A DNA stretch of 59,823 nucleotides, from the NCBI GenBank assembly GCA_004352715.1, contig SCFE01000072.1, positions 324,168-383,990 on the forward strand, written 5' to 3'. The translations under genes were made by a program, and so were the position numbers. The notes below the pieces were generated by a model. That model made no database searches and was not told the origin of the DNA. It saw only the letters and a list, made by a program, of their open reading frames with translations. Origin of the DNA: Hofstenia miamia. Taxonomy: Eukaryota > Xenacoelomorpha > Acoela. Numbering within the stretch: position 1 is the first letter of the stretch; every line of letters begins with the position of its first letter. Below are positions 33,299 through 44,054 of the stretch, in pieces.

Positions 33299-34708
33299 AT
33301 GAAGATTTTTAGAATCGGTGGGAAATTAGACATCGTAAATGCATATGTAAGAACAATGGGTTTGATAGATTATTCCAAAATGGACATAGAGTTTGCTGAC
33401 AAACTTATCAATGAAAAGCTAGAGACTAACATAATTTTAAATGGTGGAGTTATATCACATATTCTTTTTGCGAAGGAGATGTTTTCACTGAACTTAAAAG
33501 TAGAAAGCAGAGACTACTGTAAATTAATTGAAAGTATTGCTGATGATTTTGTGGAAGAACAGGAACATCATCCTCTAAAACCCATTCAATTTCTTAGAGC
33601 CATTGAACTATATAATTTCAGAAACTGGAACGAGAAAAAATTAATAAAAAAACTGATATGTCTAACTAGAGATGTAAAAATATTTGAAATAGAAAACTTT
33701 CTATTCACCACCTATTGGAATAAATGCGCTGATCCAGCAACAATAAACAGCTTTTCAAGTGAGTTTGTTGCTACCATGTCAAGAAAAGGTAACTATATAC
33801 CATTACTAGGCTTCCGAAAGATTAGCACGAAAAGATCTGATTTTATCTCATCCAAATTAAGCTTGAATGCACGAACTGATATTGCTTTAATAGCTCTTCA
33901 ATCGATGAGAAAGTTATATAAACAAAAACACATGTATTACATGCAAATTCTTGATTATCATTTAGCTAGATATTATAATATTCTCATTTCTCAATCTCTT
34001 ATTGCTAAAGATAAACGGACCTTTGCAAAAATATTTAAAAGCAATCATTCTGATGATTTTCCAGAAGTTTACTGTGGGGAAAAACTAATGAAGTATTTAA
34101 AAGAACAAGATATTAAAAGAGAATCGCTTTTGCAGAGTCTGAGATTTAGAAAAAAAAATTTATTGATATTGCATAAGGTACAAAAAGGCAAACAACAAAA
34201 TTCCGCAAATAATACTGACGAAAATAATAAACTCTCTCAATGGATTTTAGACAAAGAGAAGCTAGAATGTGAGAAACACTTTGCGATGCTAAAGTCTCTT
34301 GAAGAAGAAGTACGAAATAGGAGTATATATTACTCAAATGTTCTAAGAACGCTAAGAAAAATTATTAAGCAATACAATGATGAAATTTCAGTTTCAAAAT
34401 CATTTCAGATATCCATTGATAAACAAAGAAATTCGATTATTACGATTGAGAAATCTACTTATAATACAAATTTAGAAATCCAGGAAGAATTGAAAATAAA
34501 GCGCTCTTATAAAAACATCCTCAAAAACATTAAAGAAGATAAATACATGTATCTAGAGCCTCAGAACTATATGCTAATTGTTCATCAGATTTATAAATTG
34601 AGACAGGATGTTGAAGTATATAAAAGAAAAATAAAAAACCTCGAAATTCAAAGCAACATTGCAGAAACAAAATGTAACTTAGTTCTTAATAAAAAACGAA
34701 TCCACTGA
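33299..34708 (+). CDS. intact intronless ORF of unknown function (469 aa)
   Basis: ATG at 33299 (the GTG at 33296 is not needed). Uninterrupted 469 codons in an AT-rich region, so it is under constraint or recent. Residues 1-260 look like packed amphipathic helices without low complexity (NAYVRTMGLIDYSKMDIEF, FLRAIELYNFRNWNEKK, YMQILDYHLARYYNIL). Residues about 280-469 are Lys/Glu-rich and coiled-coil-like (LDKEKLECEKHFAMLKSLEE, IYKLRQDVEVYKRKIKNLEI). There is no signal peptide, membrane helix or transposase motif. The C-terminal block faintly recalls CCDC96/113-type ciliary coiled-coil proteins and the N-terminal half helical-repeat proteins; neither is secure. It may be a host gene with a single exon or a retroposed copy. 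Confidence 0.6.
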   Translation: MKIFRIGGKLDIVNAYVRTMGLIDYSKMDIEFADKLINEKLETNIILNGGVISHILFAKEMFSLNLKVESRDYCKLIESIADDFVEEQEHHPLKPIQFLRAIELYNFRNWNEKKLIKKLICLTRDVKIFEIENFLFTTYWNKCADPATINSFSSEFVATMSRKGNYIPLLGFRKISTKRSDFISSKLSLNARTDIALIALQSMRKLYKQKHMYYMQILDYHLARYYNILISQSLIAKDKRTFAKIFKSNHSDDFPEVYCGEKLMKYLKEQDIKRESLLQSLRFRKKNLLILHKVQKGKQQNSANNTDENNKLSQWILDKEKLECEKHFAMLKSLEEEVRNRSIYYSNVLRTLRKIIKQYNDEISVSKSFQISIDKQRNSIITIEKSTYNTNLEIQEELKIKRSYKNILKNIKEDKYMYLEPQNYMLIVHQIYKLRQDVEVYKRKIKNLEIQSNIAETKCNLVLNKKRIH

Positions 34709-34741
34709 TATTTCTAAAAATAATTATTCTGCTGCACACAG

Positions 34742-34786
<45 letters not shown>

Positions 34787-34839
34787 TGTATATATATATA
34801 TTGTAAGGGCTATGGGACTTAGCGTCAATTGTTTTAGTC
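34709..34839. repeat. (AT)n/(AC)n tract
   Basis: CACAGACACATATATAT-type low complexity after the 469-aa ORF. Nothing else is seen. Confidence 0.8.
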
Positions 34840-34916
34840 AGATTTGCAAGAGGGTCGAAAAATTTATGACCATTCCATTGAAGGTAAGTCCTGTGCGTAG
34901 TTTCTTTCAACAGAGT

Positions 34917-35218
34917 TTCATCTAGTTTCATTTTGGGAGTCACGTTTGACTAGAGACTATCTTTTCATGAACATGTTGAAAAATTATGAAAAAGTGTTTA
35001 TACTGATCTCCACTCGATTTGTAGATTCAAGATATTTAACTAAAGAGCTCTCTTTACTATATGACTCTCTTATGATGAGTGAACTGCTATATTGCCGTAC
35101 TGTTTTGGGAAGCTGTTCAAATGTTCTAAAACAAAAAATAGACTGCTTTCTGAGCAAAGCTGCTCGGGCTAACTTCACTTCAATTCATGATGTTATCAAA
35201 TTCAGCGATAACTATTAA
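34917..35218 (+). pseudogene. LINE RT C-terminal relic (Jockey/CR1-like)
   Basis: Around 34928-35040 the plus strand reads ILGVTFD, stop, RLSFHEHVEKL, and after a stop KSVYTDLHSICRFKIFN, the usual block after the RT domain. In the next frame it continues LLYDSLMMSELLYCRTVLG and CSNVLKQKIDCFLSKAARAN. Stops and a frame change show a decayed fragment. The 5' and 3' ends are not visible. Confidence 0.7.
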
Positions 35219-35378
35219 TATAAAGATATTATTAATTTCTCCTGTAATTACTACAGAACAACAGCCATAGGCTCTAGAAATACTTAGACAAAATCCACGT
35301 AAAGCACAAAAAAATCTACACAGAGAATGTATTTCTCTCCCAAAATAATGATATATTTATATATATTAAAAAATATAA

Positions 35379-35379
<1 letters not shown>

Positions 35380-35413
<34 letters not shown>
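35380..35413. repeat. (TTA)n microsatellite at 3' end of R4/Dong-like copy 3
   Basis: About 11 TTA units immediately beyond the element 3' terminus (minus strand ...GCAAGGATAATAA). A second TAA/TTA tract lies at its other end (36186-36222). Confidence 0.95.
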
Positions 35414-36186
35414 CCTTGCATCTCACAGCTTCATGCTAGTATCCCTCTCAGCTCGGGGAACTCACCAGTTCCCAGGGAGTCTGAGAGCTTTCCTCAGGAC
35501 TCTAGCTGTTCCTGCTACTGCTCCTCCCCGCTACTGCTCCTCCCCACTTTGGTACTCCCAACTCCTCCAAGTATCTCTTATGCTTCTTACTCACTGCTCC
35601 TAGTGCTCCTACAACTACTGGGACTACTTCAACATTCTTTAACTTCCACAGCCTTTCTATTTCCTCTGCCAACTCCCTGTACTTTTCTATCTTCTCTTTC
35701 TCCTTGCTTTCTACATTTCTGTCCTTTGGTACTGCTATGTCTATCACTGTTCCTAATCTTTGCTCTTTGTCTATCACTACTATGTCTGGCCTCCGTGCTT
35801 CTATCACTTTGCTCGTCTGTATGTTGAAGTCCCACAGTATCTTAACCTTCTCATTTTCTATGACGCCCTGTGGCTTGTGCTCATACCACTTGTCTCCTGC
35901 TTCTAACCCATGCTGCCTGCTCAAACTCCAGTGTACCATTCTTCCCACCTTGTCATGCCTGAACTTATACTCATTCTGTGCCAACTTCTCACACCCTGCT
36001 ATCAGATGATCTACTGTCTCCGCCTCTTTCTTACATAGCCTACACTTATCACTTACTTCTACTCTTCTGTCTATATGCTTCTTCACCCAGTTTGTTTTTA
36101 TTGCTTGCTCCTTTGCTGCCATTATTAGTGCTTCTGTTTCTCTCTTCAGTCCTGCCTTCTTTAACCACTTGTTGCTCTCTTCTCTA
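35414..36186 (-). mobile_element. R4/Dong-like retrotransposon, copy 3 (3' part only)
   Basis: Minus-strand copy that starts GAGAAGAGAGCAACAAGTGG and ends GAAGCTGTGAGATGCAAGGA followed by TAA repeats; TAA/TTA repeats flank both sides. The start is the same point where copy 1 resumes after its internal deletion. It contains only the finger, endonuclease and 3' UTR, so it depends on other copies for RT. Confidence 0.88.
35502..36122 (-). CDS. R4/Dong-like CCHC finger and endonuclease (206 aa)
   Basis: The frame is open from the element start (36186); 36122 is the first ATG. NWVKKHIDRRVEVSDK is followed by an intact finger CRLCKKEAETVDHLIAGC (C-x2-C-x7-H-x4-C), then RHDKVGRMVHWSLSRQHG, ARRPDIVVIDKEQRLG, TVIDIAVPKDRNVE and LEELGVPKWGGAV. 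It ends early with AGRSSSRNS because an AGGAGCAGTAGC segment is rearranged relative to copy 2. Only copy of the three with both finger and nuclease visible in one frame. Confidence 0.85.
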   Translation of the reverse strand: MAAKEQAIKTNWVKKHIDRRVEVSDKCRLCKKEAETVDHLIAGCEKLAQNEYKFRHDKVGRMVHWSLSRQHGLEAGDKWYEHKPQGVIENEKVKILWDFNIQTSKVIEARRPDIVVIDKEQRLGTVIDIAVPKDRNVESKEKEKIEKYRELAEEIERLWKLKNVEVVPVVVGALGAVSKKHKRYLEELGVPKWGGAVAGRSSSRNS

Positions 36187-36222
36187 ATAATAATAATAAT
36201 TATTATTATTATTTATTATTGC

Positions 36223-36968
36223 AATTGCCACTTATACTACAAACTAGGACTGTAACTAAATGAGATCAGTATAAGTCTACATATTGTATATATACACACA
36301 AGATGCACATAAAGTTTGATCAGTATTATTAGACCTATTTCTTTTCAGATGCATTAAGCTGTTCACCGGGCAGTTAGTCTTATTTGCATTAACATGCAAT
36401 TTCCCAATTTTTATTCACAAAGATGCTGTGATGAGAACATCTGTCAGCTGAAAGACCTTGACTATTCTTCGTAAATATTCACGCTCAGCTGATACATTCA
36501 AGAAGATATATCAAAGTCTGCACATAGTGGATGTGGTTACAAGCAGCTCCAAATGACATCTCCAGCCTCTACCTCATTTGAAATTATTACATCAAACAAA
36601 CTTAATTTGAAGTTTAGGTCTATATCACAAATAGCTTCTTCTGCATAATGGTGTCGATGGGGAAATCTCGTCTGTTCCAATTCAAAATCAAATTTGAAAT
36701 ATGTTTCTTAGAAAAGACAATAATAGTATATACTCCGAAAGCCCAATATTGTTTACAATAGTTATGAAAGCGAAATAGGTAGGATTTAAGTGATTTCTTG
36801 AAGGCTGGCAGCCAAGGGTAGCAGTTGAGGGGAGGGTTCAGGCTCCTGTCAAGAACTTTATGGGGCGCAGCCGCCGTTGATGTAATGATCAAATGCTATT
36901 GAAATTCAATGAATAAATTCGCTTTAGTGTTTTACCAAAAGAAATAAATTCTATGAGACAAAATTATA
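36223..36968. other. mostly unassigned DNA
   Basis: On the minus strand 36620-36892 there is an open stretch with NCYPWLPAFKKSLKSYLFRF, which resembles the last ~40 residues of LINE ORF2 proteins (FK..LK..LF), but it is too short to be sure. Confidence 0.3.
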
Positions 36969-37279
36969 GTGAACGAATATAACAAACTATATGTAAAAAA
37001 ACTACAATTAAAGAAATGCAGAGTTAACTGGCTCATTGCAGCAACTTTAGTGAGCTTATTTGCTCAAGGATTACTATTGAGTGTTTTTGTAGTACTGAGC
37101 AAATCAGCTTTTGGAACGTCTCTCTCATTCTATGCAATTGTACTTGTAAGACTGGAAAACCTTCATCAAACAGGGAAATTCCGCTGCTGTGATGTTCAAA
37201 TAATCCATTTGATAATCTGTAAAATTTTGATCCGATATGATTCAAGTTCAACTTGTACTGGCTGTAATCTTCCAAATTA
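36969..37279 (+). other. possible tetraspanin-like exon (membrane helix plus CC motif)
   Basis: The open stretch contains a hydrophobic helix NWLIAATLVSLFAQGLLLSV and, about 40 residues on, TGKFRCCDVQ, which could be the CCG-type motif at the start of a tetraspanin large loop. CTGCNLPN precedes the stop. No clear start or splice sites were resolved. The opposite strand is also open here, so coding orientation is uncertain. Confidence 0.2.
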
Positions 37280-37931
37280 GATTATTAGACGTATTAAAAT
37301 TTAGGTTATGCTCTTACATTACTGACTGACTTACTTTTGATTTTTTTTCATTTTGTAATGATCTTAGGTAAATAATACTTTACTTGAGACAATTCAAAGC
37401 ATGGACTCTGCTTGGTTGTGACTTAAGAATTTCAGGCATTTGCTGCTTAAAATCCAGCTCATCCAAAAGTCTCAATCATACATTGTCAAGCACATGTTGA
37501 AGAAATAATTTTGAAGATAAAGTTTCCTATAAATAGACTGGATATTTCACTCTGAATTTTAAAGAGATAGATAAATAGAAAATTCATTTAACTTAATGAC
37601 GTGAAAAATTTGGCCATATGATGGGTAGACCCCACTGAAAATTCCTAGATTCAATAAAGAATGTGAGGAATTTTTTATAAAAAACTTGACTTCTGTGAAG
37701 TATCGAAGATACAATTTCACTATATTTTATAAGGTTGGTAACCAAGTTAAAAATACATAATTGAAGTTACAGAACTAGCAGCCTCAACTATTAGTGACAA
37801 CATGCTGCACTATACAAATTTGAAAGTTTTGGATTACTGTAATATCACTAACCTAAGATCCTTTTTATTTCTTATATTTCCTTCGATTTAGCAATATTTT
37901 TATGTTTTTATAATTAAGCAGTCGAGTTTAA

Positions 37932-38180
37932 TTGGCAAAGGCTTCGGTTTTTTGGCTTAAGTGTGGTAATCTTAGTTTTGGCAGTTCATATTGTTTCGAG
38001 CAACTAATTTTACAGCTTAGGACAACAGCATGCGATCCGACTTTCTCCAATCCCGGTTATGGAAAACTGATTGGAATTTATTTAGGGAGTATGCGGGCAT
38101 TCGCGGAGCAGTCGGGGTTGCTGCTAATTGCTTATGAAATCTGTTCCTTGCTGTGCTTTTTTATATTGATCTCTGAATGA
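37932..38180 (+). other. possible tetraspanin-like C-terminal exon
   Basis: Open stretch with CDPTFSNPGYGKLIGIYLG followed by a membrane helix SGLLLIAYEICSLLCFFIL with a Glu inside, then a stop. This resembles the end of the large loop plus TM4 of tetraspanins. A TTTTACAG acceptor-like site precedes the conserved-looking part. Together with 36969-37279 it could be remnants of one gene, but similarity is weak. Confidence 0.25.
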
Positions 38181-39102
38181 TAGTAAAAAAGTTCTATTGC
38201 TAACTGCAATCATATGTCACGTGAGCACCAGTTTTGCGTTTCATCATTGAAGCAGGGCCTAAATTCAGGATTTCCGAGAAAAGACACAATTTTTTGAAAC
38301 TTAAAACAAAGTTCTGAGACTCTACTATTCAAGACGAGAATTAACGAATTTGGAAAAATCAACTCAATTCGAGAACTATTCGAGCCTTTTCAGATATATT
38401 TAAAGATTTATAATATTGATGCCCAATTTCGTTTAAAAAATTTACATAAATTCCTATTTTTCTTATTATTTAAGTATTTCCTCGAATTTCTTGGAAAGTT
38501 TTTGCCAAGTTTTTGTTTCAAAGAAAATCTAAGAAACTTCCAAGAACTTTTCAAGATTTTCCCTGATTCTTGGCATTTCTTGGAAATTTCTTTCAAAGTT
38601 CTTAGAATTTCTTGGAAAGTTTTTGCCAAGTTTTTGTTTCAAAGAAAAATCTGAGAAATTTCCAAGAACTTCTCAAGATTTTCCACATTTGATTAACGCT
38701 CCTTGGGAACGAAGAGTGCGATTCATGATTGGACACGCAATGCAACCGCAAAACAATAAAGCGCATTTTACTAGATTATGCTAATTTGCATTTATTCATC
38801 AAGCTATTTAAATGGCTTGATGTCACGTTGATCCAAGATGAAGAGCAAAACTCTTTTTAGTTTGAGGTAGCAATATCCTTGGAATATTAGGTTTGCCTTA
38901 ATATTACCCGAAATGTTGTTTGCTATAGTACTGAGTTTGTGACGGAAAAAATATCAACAGATTGCAAAATCAATGAGCCCATTCTTTATATAGGTCACTT
39001 AAATTAAGATTTGCGTGACATTCTGCATATCTCAAACTCAATTTACTAATGAAGTTCAAGATAATATATTCATTAAAAATTATGGCATATCTTCAAACTT
39101 AC
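38181..39102. other. non-coding; internal AAG/CTTGG-rich repeat
   Basis: Around 38470-38690 variants of TTCTTGGAAAGTTTTTGCCA repeat two or three times, giving a local imperfect tandem repeat. If the minus-strand iGluR continues, this lies in its next intron; I find no ligand-binding exon here. Confidence 0.45.
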
Positions 39103-39201
39103 TTCTATGGTGACTACTCGCACCGTTGCACTGGACATGCTTGGAAGGGATCTACCAGCTTTAGTCAATAATAATCCCTTGTCATCTGTCCACGTTCCAA
39201 T
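39103..39201 (-). CDS. iGluR gene C, ATD exon ending at the ATD-S1 junction
   Basis: 33 codons, phase 0 at both ends, acceptor ...TTTTAG and donor GTAAGT. It encodes IGTWTDDKGLLLTKAGR and ends SATVRVVTIE. Known: kainate/AMPA-type receptors have a (V/I)G.W motif and then ..T..V.T(I)LE just before ligand-binding segment S1. It is the last recognisable exon of this minus-strand gene; S1 would be expected at lower coordinates but was not found down to 36.5 kb. Confidence 0.9.
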
Positions 39202-39441
39202 CTAAAATTAATATTAAAATACATGTTGTATCTATTGATGTCAACATTGATGCAAAGAAACCGTGCTAACACTACAAATGATTTAGAATAAACAAAAACC
39301 CGATATAAATTTTTGATTTTTGTAAGAAACTGAAAATCTAAACAATTCTTTTCTTACCCGCTAATTGGCATAAGGCCGATTCATTGAAAATTTTAAGATT
39401 ATTAATCGATTTATATAAAAATATTACAAATATTAAAGTAC

Positions 39442-39552
39442 CTTAACATCTTTGTCATTTGAAAATGGCCTTTCGCTGATTGTCACATTGAAATCTACCC
39501 GTTGCCCAAACTTATTAAATTGAATGTTGCCAGATAAACCTTCTAGTCTGAT
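39442..39552 (-). CDS. iGluR gene C, ATD exon (GLSGNIQF motif)
   Basis: 37 codons, phase 0 at both ends, acceptor TATTCTAG and donor GTACTT. Reads IRLEGLSGNIQFNKFGQR and VDFNVTISERPFSNDK. The GLTG.+.F...G.R.+..+.+ signature is diagnostic for the second lobe of the iGluR amino-terminal domain. The 240-bp intron to the next exon keeps phase, giving a continuous domain. Confidence 0.93.
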
Positions 39553-40584
39553 CTAGAATATACCATTCTTAGTTTTTAATTATATTTCATAACTTAGATT
39601 TATATTGACACTGATTTACAATAGAATGCAAATTAAGAGTCAAAACAAATTTATTGCTTAAATGTATATAAAATGTATATAATATCTACAAACTAACACG
39701 ACAAAAATATTCAAAAAACTATTGAAATATACAATATTAATAATCATATCCATCCAATGAAATTCGAAGTTCTCTAACAACAACCAATAAAAATTGATTC
39801 ATATCATACATTTTATCTGATTGGACAAAAGATAATAATCTATGATGATAAGACGTAATGTTAATTGAGCTCAGAAATAAATGCAGTTAACTCTATTTAA
39901 CTGGCCTTAACTCGTACCCGCTCATTGATCTAATTTTGCTCAAATTAATAAAAAAAATTTCACAAATATGTCTTAGAATTCTAATATTATCACCAAATTA
40001 TAATGTCAAAAGTTGCGCGCTGGCAAACAGTGTTTTGCTATGGAATTGAAAACTATGCATGATAAAATGATTTTAGCTACTAAAACGCGCAAACTAAAAA
40101 TATTTGGCATTGCTAGATACTGATACTATGAAAAATCTAAAAAATTGATTAATTCGATTTTTGGAAATTTTCAATAAATATGATAAATAATTAAAGTCTT
40201 TTCCAAAATTACAATTGAATTTCCTAAATATATTTTCAGCATCTTAAAATTTGTTCCGCGAGTAAAATCTATATGAATATCTATCCAAAATCGATATAAC
40301 ACTTTCATGTATCCATAGAGTTAATCTTATGTACATTAAAGATGGTGAAAAAATTATTATAAATTACAAAACTATATAATTCTACAAAGTTATAGACAAA
40401 AGTTCTTATGCTTGTTATGAATAACAAATTTGAAAAAGGTAATGGAAGACAATGCAAAACTTCAATATGTTTTAATAAACCAGTATTATACCCTAGATCT
40501 GTAACTGTATAATGATTGCTGCAATATTCTTATATTCAATTCAACGTATAATCTATCAATTAATTGAACTAAAGATGAACTTAC
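39553..40584 (-). other. intron of iGluR gene C
   Basis: 1032 bp between two phase-0 exons, AT-rich, with no element recognised. Confidence 0.7.
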
Positions 40585-40749
40585 ATTTTCAATTTCTTTA
40601 TAAAGAAGATATCTTGGAATTTTAGATATTTCTTTCCCCAGGCATGGTGGATCGGAGGGGGCTTTGTAGTTGTTAGGAGCTGCATGAAGAAAACGGTCAT
40701 ACGCACTTTTTATCACTTTGTATGCATCATGTGCCAGAGCCATTTTAAG
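40585..40749 (-). CDS. iGluR gene C, ATD exon (ALAHDAYKVI)
   Basis: 55 codons, phase 0 at both ends, acceptor AGTTTAG and donor GTAAGT. Reads LKMALAHDAYKVIKSAYDRF, then CLGKEISKIPRYLLYKEIEN. In iGluRs the helix A(L/F).YDAV.V+ precedes a Cys (disulphide partner) and the GLTG strand encoded by the next exon, so order and spacing fit. The Met inside is not a start codon because the exon opens with a splice acceptor. Confidence 0.92.
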
Positions 40750-42547
40750 CTAAACTTACTTACTTAACTTCATATTAATCAAAACGTTGTTCCTTTGTCT
40801 ACACTATATAAGGCCTTGACTTAAGCTGAGTAATTTACATATTGATTTGAAATTTTTTCCATTCGAGATTTACATGATTTTGACCGTTTAAACTTTTAAA
40901 TACACTGATAAGAATTTGTACAATATTTGATAACTTGGAAAAAAAGTAAGGTGGCAAACCGCATTACTAATTGAAAAATCACATACACATTTACTTTCAA
41001 TGATATTTAAAGAAATTGAAAACTTCTAGACTTTAAAAATATGTAAAAATGGAATGATTGCATAATAACTACAATTGATGTTAGATTGTTTTTGTTAGAA
41101 ATATGTTTAATGATGGCTTAGTGCAGAGAGTGACAGCATACGTTTGGAATGCACTCGAAAAAGAGATTAATATGGACCGGACAGGGTGCTTCCCAAAGTA
41201 TTGTAAAGGTTGACTGGTATTTAAAAAAAGACTTTTCCACAAAAGTGCATGCAAGTCAACATTGAGTGCTATGTAAGTTACAAAAATGTTTTGAAAAAAA
41301 ATTAAATTTTGATGTTTTACATTACTATCATATACTTTTCGAAGTTCTTTCAAATTCAGTGTGTAGATTTCATTAAAGGTATCTAATATACCAAATTTTG
41401 GTGTAGCAAACCAAAAAATTAGACAATATTTTTATGATTAGTGCTATAAAAATGGCCCGAATTTGCATTCATTTGAAATGCTAGGTAAGGCCGAGTGGGG
41501 ATCTACGATTTCGGGCCATGTCTATCATTGAAGCGAACTCAGTCCAACCGAAATTTATACTATCCAAACCCGGCCTAACCTGAAACATAGATTTCGATTT
41601 TCAACATTAAATCATGATTATTAACCTTAGTAATTTTCTGATAAGCTAAACATGGGTATTACTTAACCCTTTGGATAATTCTTAAATCAAGTGGAGATTA
41701 ACATGATTAAACCTTTGATAAATTATGCTTTGTTGACATTTCTCGAGCTCCGAATACCCGAGTGCGACCCGGCCGAGCAATCAAGTTAATGCCAGAACCC
41801 GACTCGATCCAAAGCCGGAAAATGTGTAGTTGTTATTCGGATACCAAGTATCACTCTCTAGATTAGTCTCTGCATCAAAGATGCCCTTCTGTTCAACCGT
41901 AAACTGTCATATGATGAATTATTGGAACAAATTCAAATATTCCAATAATATTGTTCAGGCATGTTTTTGAGTACATTGGTAAGCCTAGATATTTAGCATC
42001 TATTAAATTTAGTTGTTGATATCATTTCTCAAACTTTAGATATTTGAGTTCGAGGTTGACTTTGCAAATTTCATGCTTGTCTTGTAAGTCATGATTTAAT
42101 GAGCCATAATGGAAAACACAACAAAAATTTAAATATAAATAACAATCTTGTGAAATATTTGTAAACTTAAACACTCAATTGAATTTGCAACACGAGAATT
42201 TATAATATTCGATATATTTATAATAAGTGCACTTCACTGCAGAAATATTGAGTATGCATTGTCATTAATCTTCTGACCGACGCAGCAGACGATAGAAATT
42301 GAACGAAATCATAGGGAATGATTTATGGTAGAATTCGATCTTAGCTATTAAATTAGTGGTTTTGCGCATCTCAGTTGGAATACTTAGGCATTATATGAAG
42401 CCAATATATTTGTGATATCCCAAAAATCTAAAAAAATTGTCGTAAAACCTGTAAGTAGAGTTTTTTAGGCAATAGGGATTTTCCACAACCTATTTGACCT
42501 ATTTTGACAATCCCTGTCAGGAAACTTAAAAAGTATAACGCTTTAAC
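40750..42547 (-). other. part of intron of iGluR gene C, with a GC-richer repeat-like patch
   Basis: No ATD exon is needed between 40749 and 43289 because the flanking exons join in phase. At about 41450-41830 words such as GAGTGCGACCCGGCCGAGC, AACCCGGCC and AACCCGACTCGAT stand out from AT-rich DNA and suggest a MITE remnant, but I found no terminal repeats. On the plus strand 41090-41210 is open (VTAYVWNALEKEINMDRTG) without a recognised family. Confidence 0.4.
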
Positions 42548-43187
42548 CAGACTTGTCAACGAGCCGACATGTCCAAGCTCGACTCAGCTCGGCTCGTTTA
42601 AACTTTGTGTAAGTTCGGCTCGGCTCGGCTCGCCACATAAAATCTCTGAATGATCCTCGTTTTATCTCTCTATTTTTTTAAAAATATTTTGCTCAAAGAA
42701 ATTTTTACATAGCTCTTCCTATTATTTAATAAACATTTCTTAAATAAAATTATAGGAAAGGCATTCTGACTGCAAAAAATAAGAAAAATCTCCATAATCA
42801 AATTAACAAGCAGAACTATAAACTTGCTTTGCATAAAATAGGCTCGTTTTGGGCTCGTTGTATATCAAATGCTGTGCTCAAGCTCGGCTCGGCTCGACTC
42901 GGCTCGGCTCGGCTCGCCACATAAAAGCTCTGAATGAGACTCGTTTTAGCTCGGTAGTTTTTTAAAAATATTCTGCTCAAAGAATTTTTTACATAGCTCT
43001 TCCTATTATTTAATAAACATTTCTTAAATAAGATTATAGGAAAGACATACTGACTGCAAAAAATAAGAAAAATCTCTATAATCAAATTAACAAGCAGAAC
43101 TATAAACTAGGTTTGCCTAAAATAGGCTCGTTTTGGGCTCGTTGTACATCAAATGTTGTGCTCAAGCTCGGCTCGTTGACAAGTCTG
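42548..43187. mobile_element. TIR element (640 bp, hAT-like ends) with internal GAGCC-rich duplication
   Basis: The left end CAGACTTGTCAACGAGCCGA is the exact reverse complement of the right end TCGGCTCGTTGACAAGTCTG. The interior consists of two head-to-tail imperfect units with a period of 284 bp (CGCCACATAAAA at 42631 and 42915), and CTCGG-type words cluster at both unit boundaries. No transposase. The CAG start is hAT-like, but an 8-bp target duplication is not evident. It lies inside an iGluR intron. Confidence 0.88.
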
Positions 43188-43288
43188 GCTGTCGGTGGCG
43201 CCAACCTCTACCACATATTTATTGATTTAGTAGTAGTAGCACCTTTCCAATTATTAATAAATTTGGTTTCATAGCAAATCAGTAATAC

Positions 43289-43453
43289 CTTTGAAAACTC
43301 ATTGCTGTTGAGAAAAGCTTTCGTACTTATGTCAAGTCTAGATTTGGAGACATCGGTATATAGATCGTTAATTTTTCTTTTCGATAGAAGTTGAAAACAT
43401 GTTATATTCATACGACCAGACGAAGTTAAATTTAGTTGACTACACGGTGATTC
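43289..43453 (-). CDS. iGluR gene C, ATD exon (NITCFQLL)
   Basis: 55 codons, phase 0 at both ends, acceptor TTGTTTAG, donor GTATTA. Reads ESPCSQLNLTSSGRMNITCF, QLLSKRKINDLYTDVSK and ends FLNSNEFSK. In kainate-type receptors this position carries ...Y.YSG.N+TGF.+...N..., followed by a linker and the ALMYDA helix; the next exon (40585-40749) supplies that helix. Four N-x-S/T-like sites (such as NLT and NIT) suggest a glycosylated extracellular domain. The TIR element starts 102 bp downstream in the intron. Confidence 0.82.
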
Positions 43454-43910
43454 CTAAACAAATGTAGATTAACCAAAATTAACAGACGAATGATAATTTT
43501 GAAAAAATAAGCATTTGAAACGTGTAATTTATTAGCTTAAAATTTCGTGTTGCTTTAAATTTGGACAATTGCGGAGACGAAGGTTAAGTCTGCAATTATT
43601 TTCCCACAATTAATCTCAAAAGGAACAATGTTTCGAAAAAAATCTCCAATTAAGCACACAATAGATTTTAACGACAAAAAATAGAATATTGTTTAAAATT
43701 TGGAGTCCAATCAAAGTATTAACAAGTACTGCATTTATCAACTTTACTGTTTTTGAAATTGTCTATTATCAAGTATTCAGAATAAAAATCAATCAAGAAC
43801 TATTTCAAGTAATTTTATAATATCATCAACATTAATAAAGACTTTTGATTATAACAAACAAGCAAAGAAAAGTTTGTCAGTAGTCTGGATTTGTTTCACA
43901 TTAAGTGGGC

Positions 43911-44054
43911 TTAAACATAGTGCTGCATTAGCATGACGGGTGGCTGTTGGTTGTGCGTGAGATGCTCTTGTTTGCACTTCAACGATGTATATTTTATGCC
44001 ATTTGCAATGGATACAACATTTGCTGCTAGACCAATTATGATAAGAAACCACAT
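43911..44054 (-). CDS. small ORF with signal-peptide-like start
   Basis: 47 codons: MWFLIIIGLAANVVSIANG is a credible signal peptide, followed by KYTSLKCKQEHLTHNQQ and a stop. An in-frame TGA lies four codons before the ATG, so the start is well defined. No family, and too short to exclude chance in AT-rich DNA. It lies inside the iGluR intron on the same strand and could be an alternative first exon or a spurious frame. Confidence 0.2.
   Translation of the reverse strand: MWFLIIIGLAANVVSIANGIKYTSLKCKQEHLTHNQQPPVMLMQHYV

Noticed and set aside
36620-36892. Minus-strand 90-codon ORF as a host gene
   Set aside because: At best a LINE C-terminal scrap (FKKSLKSYLF); too short for a call.
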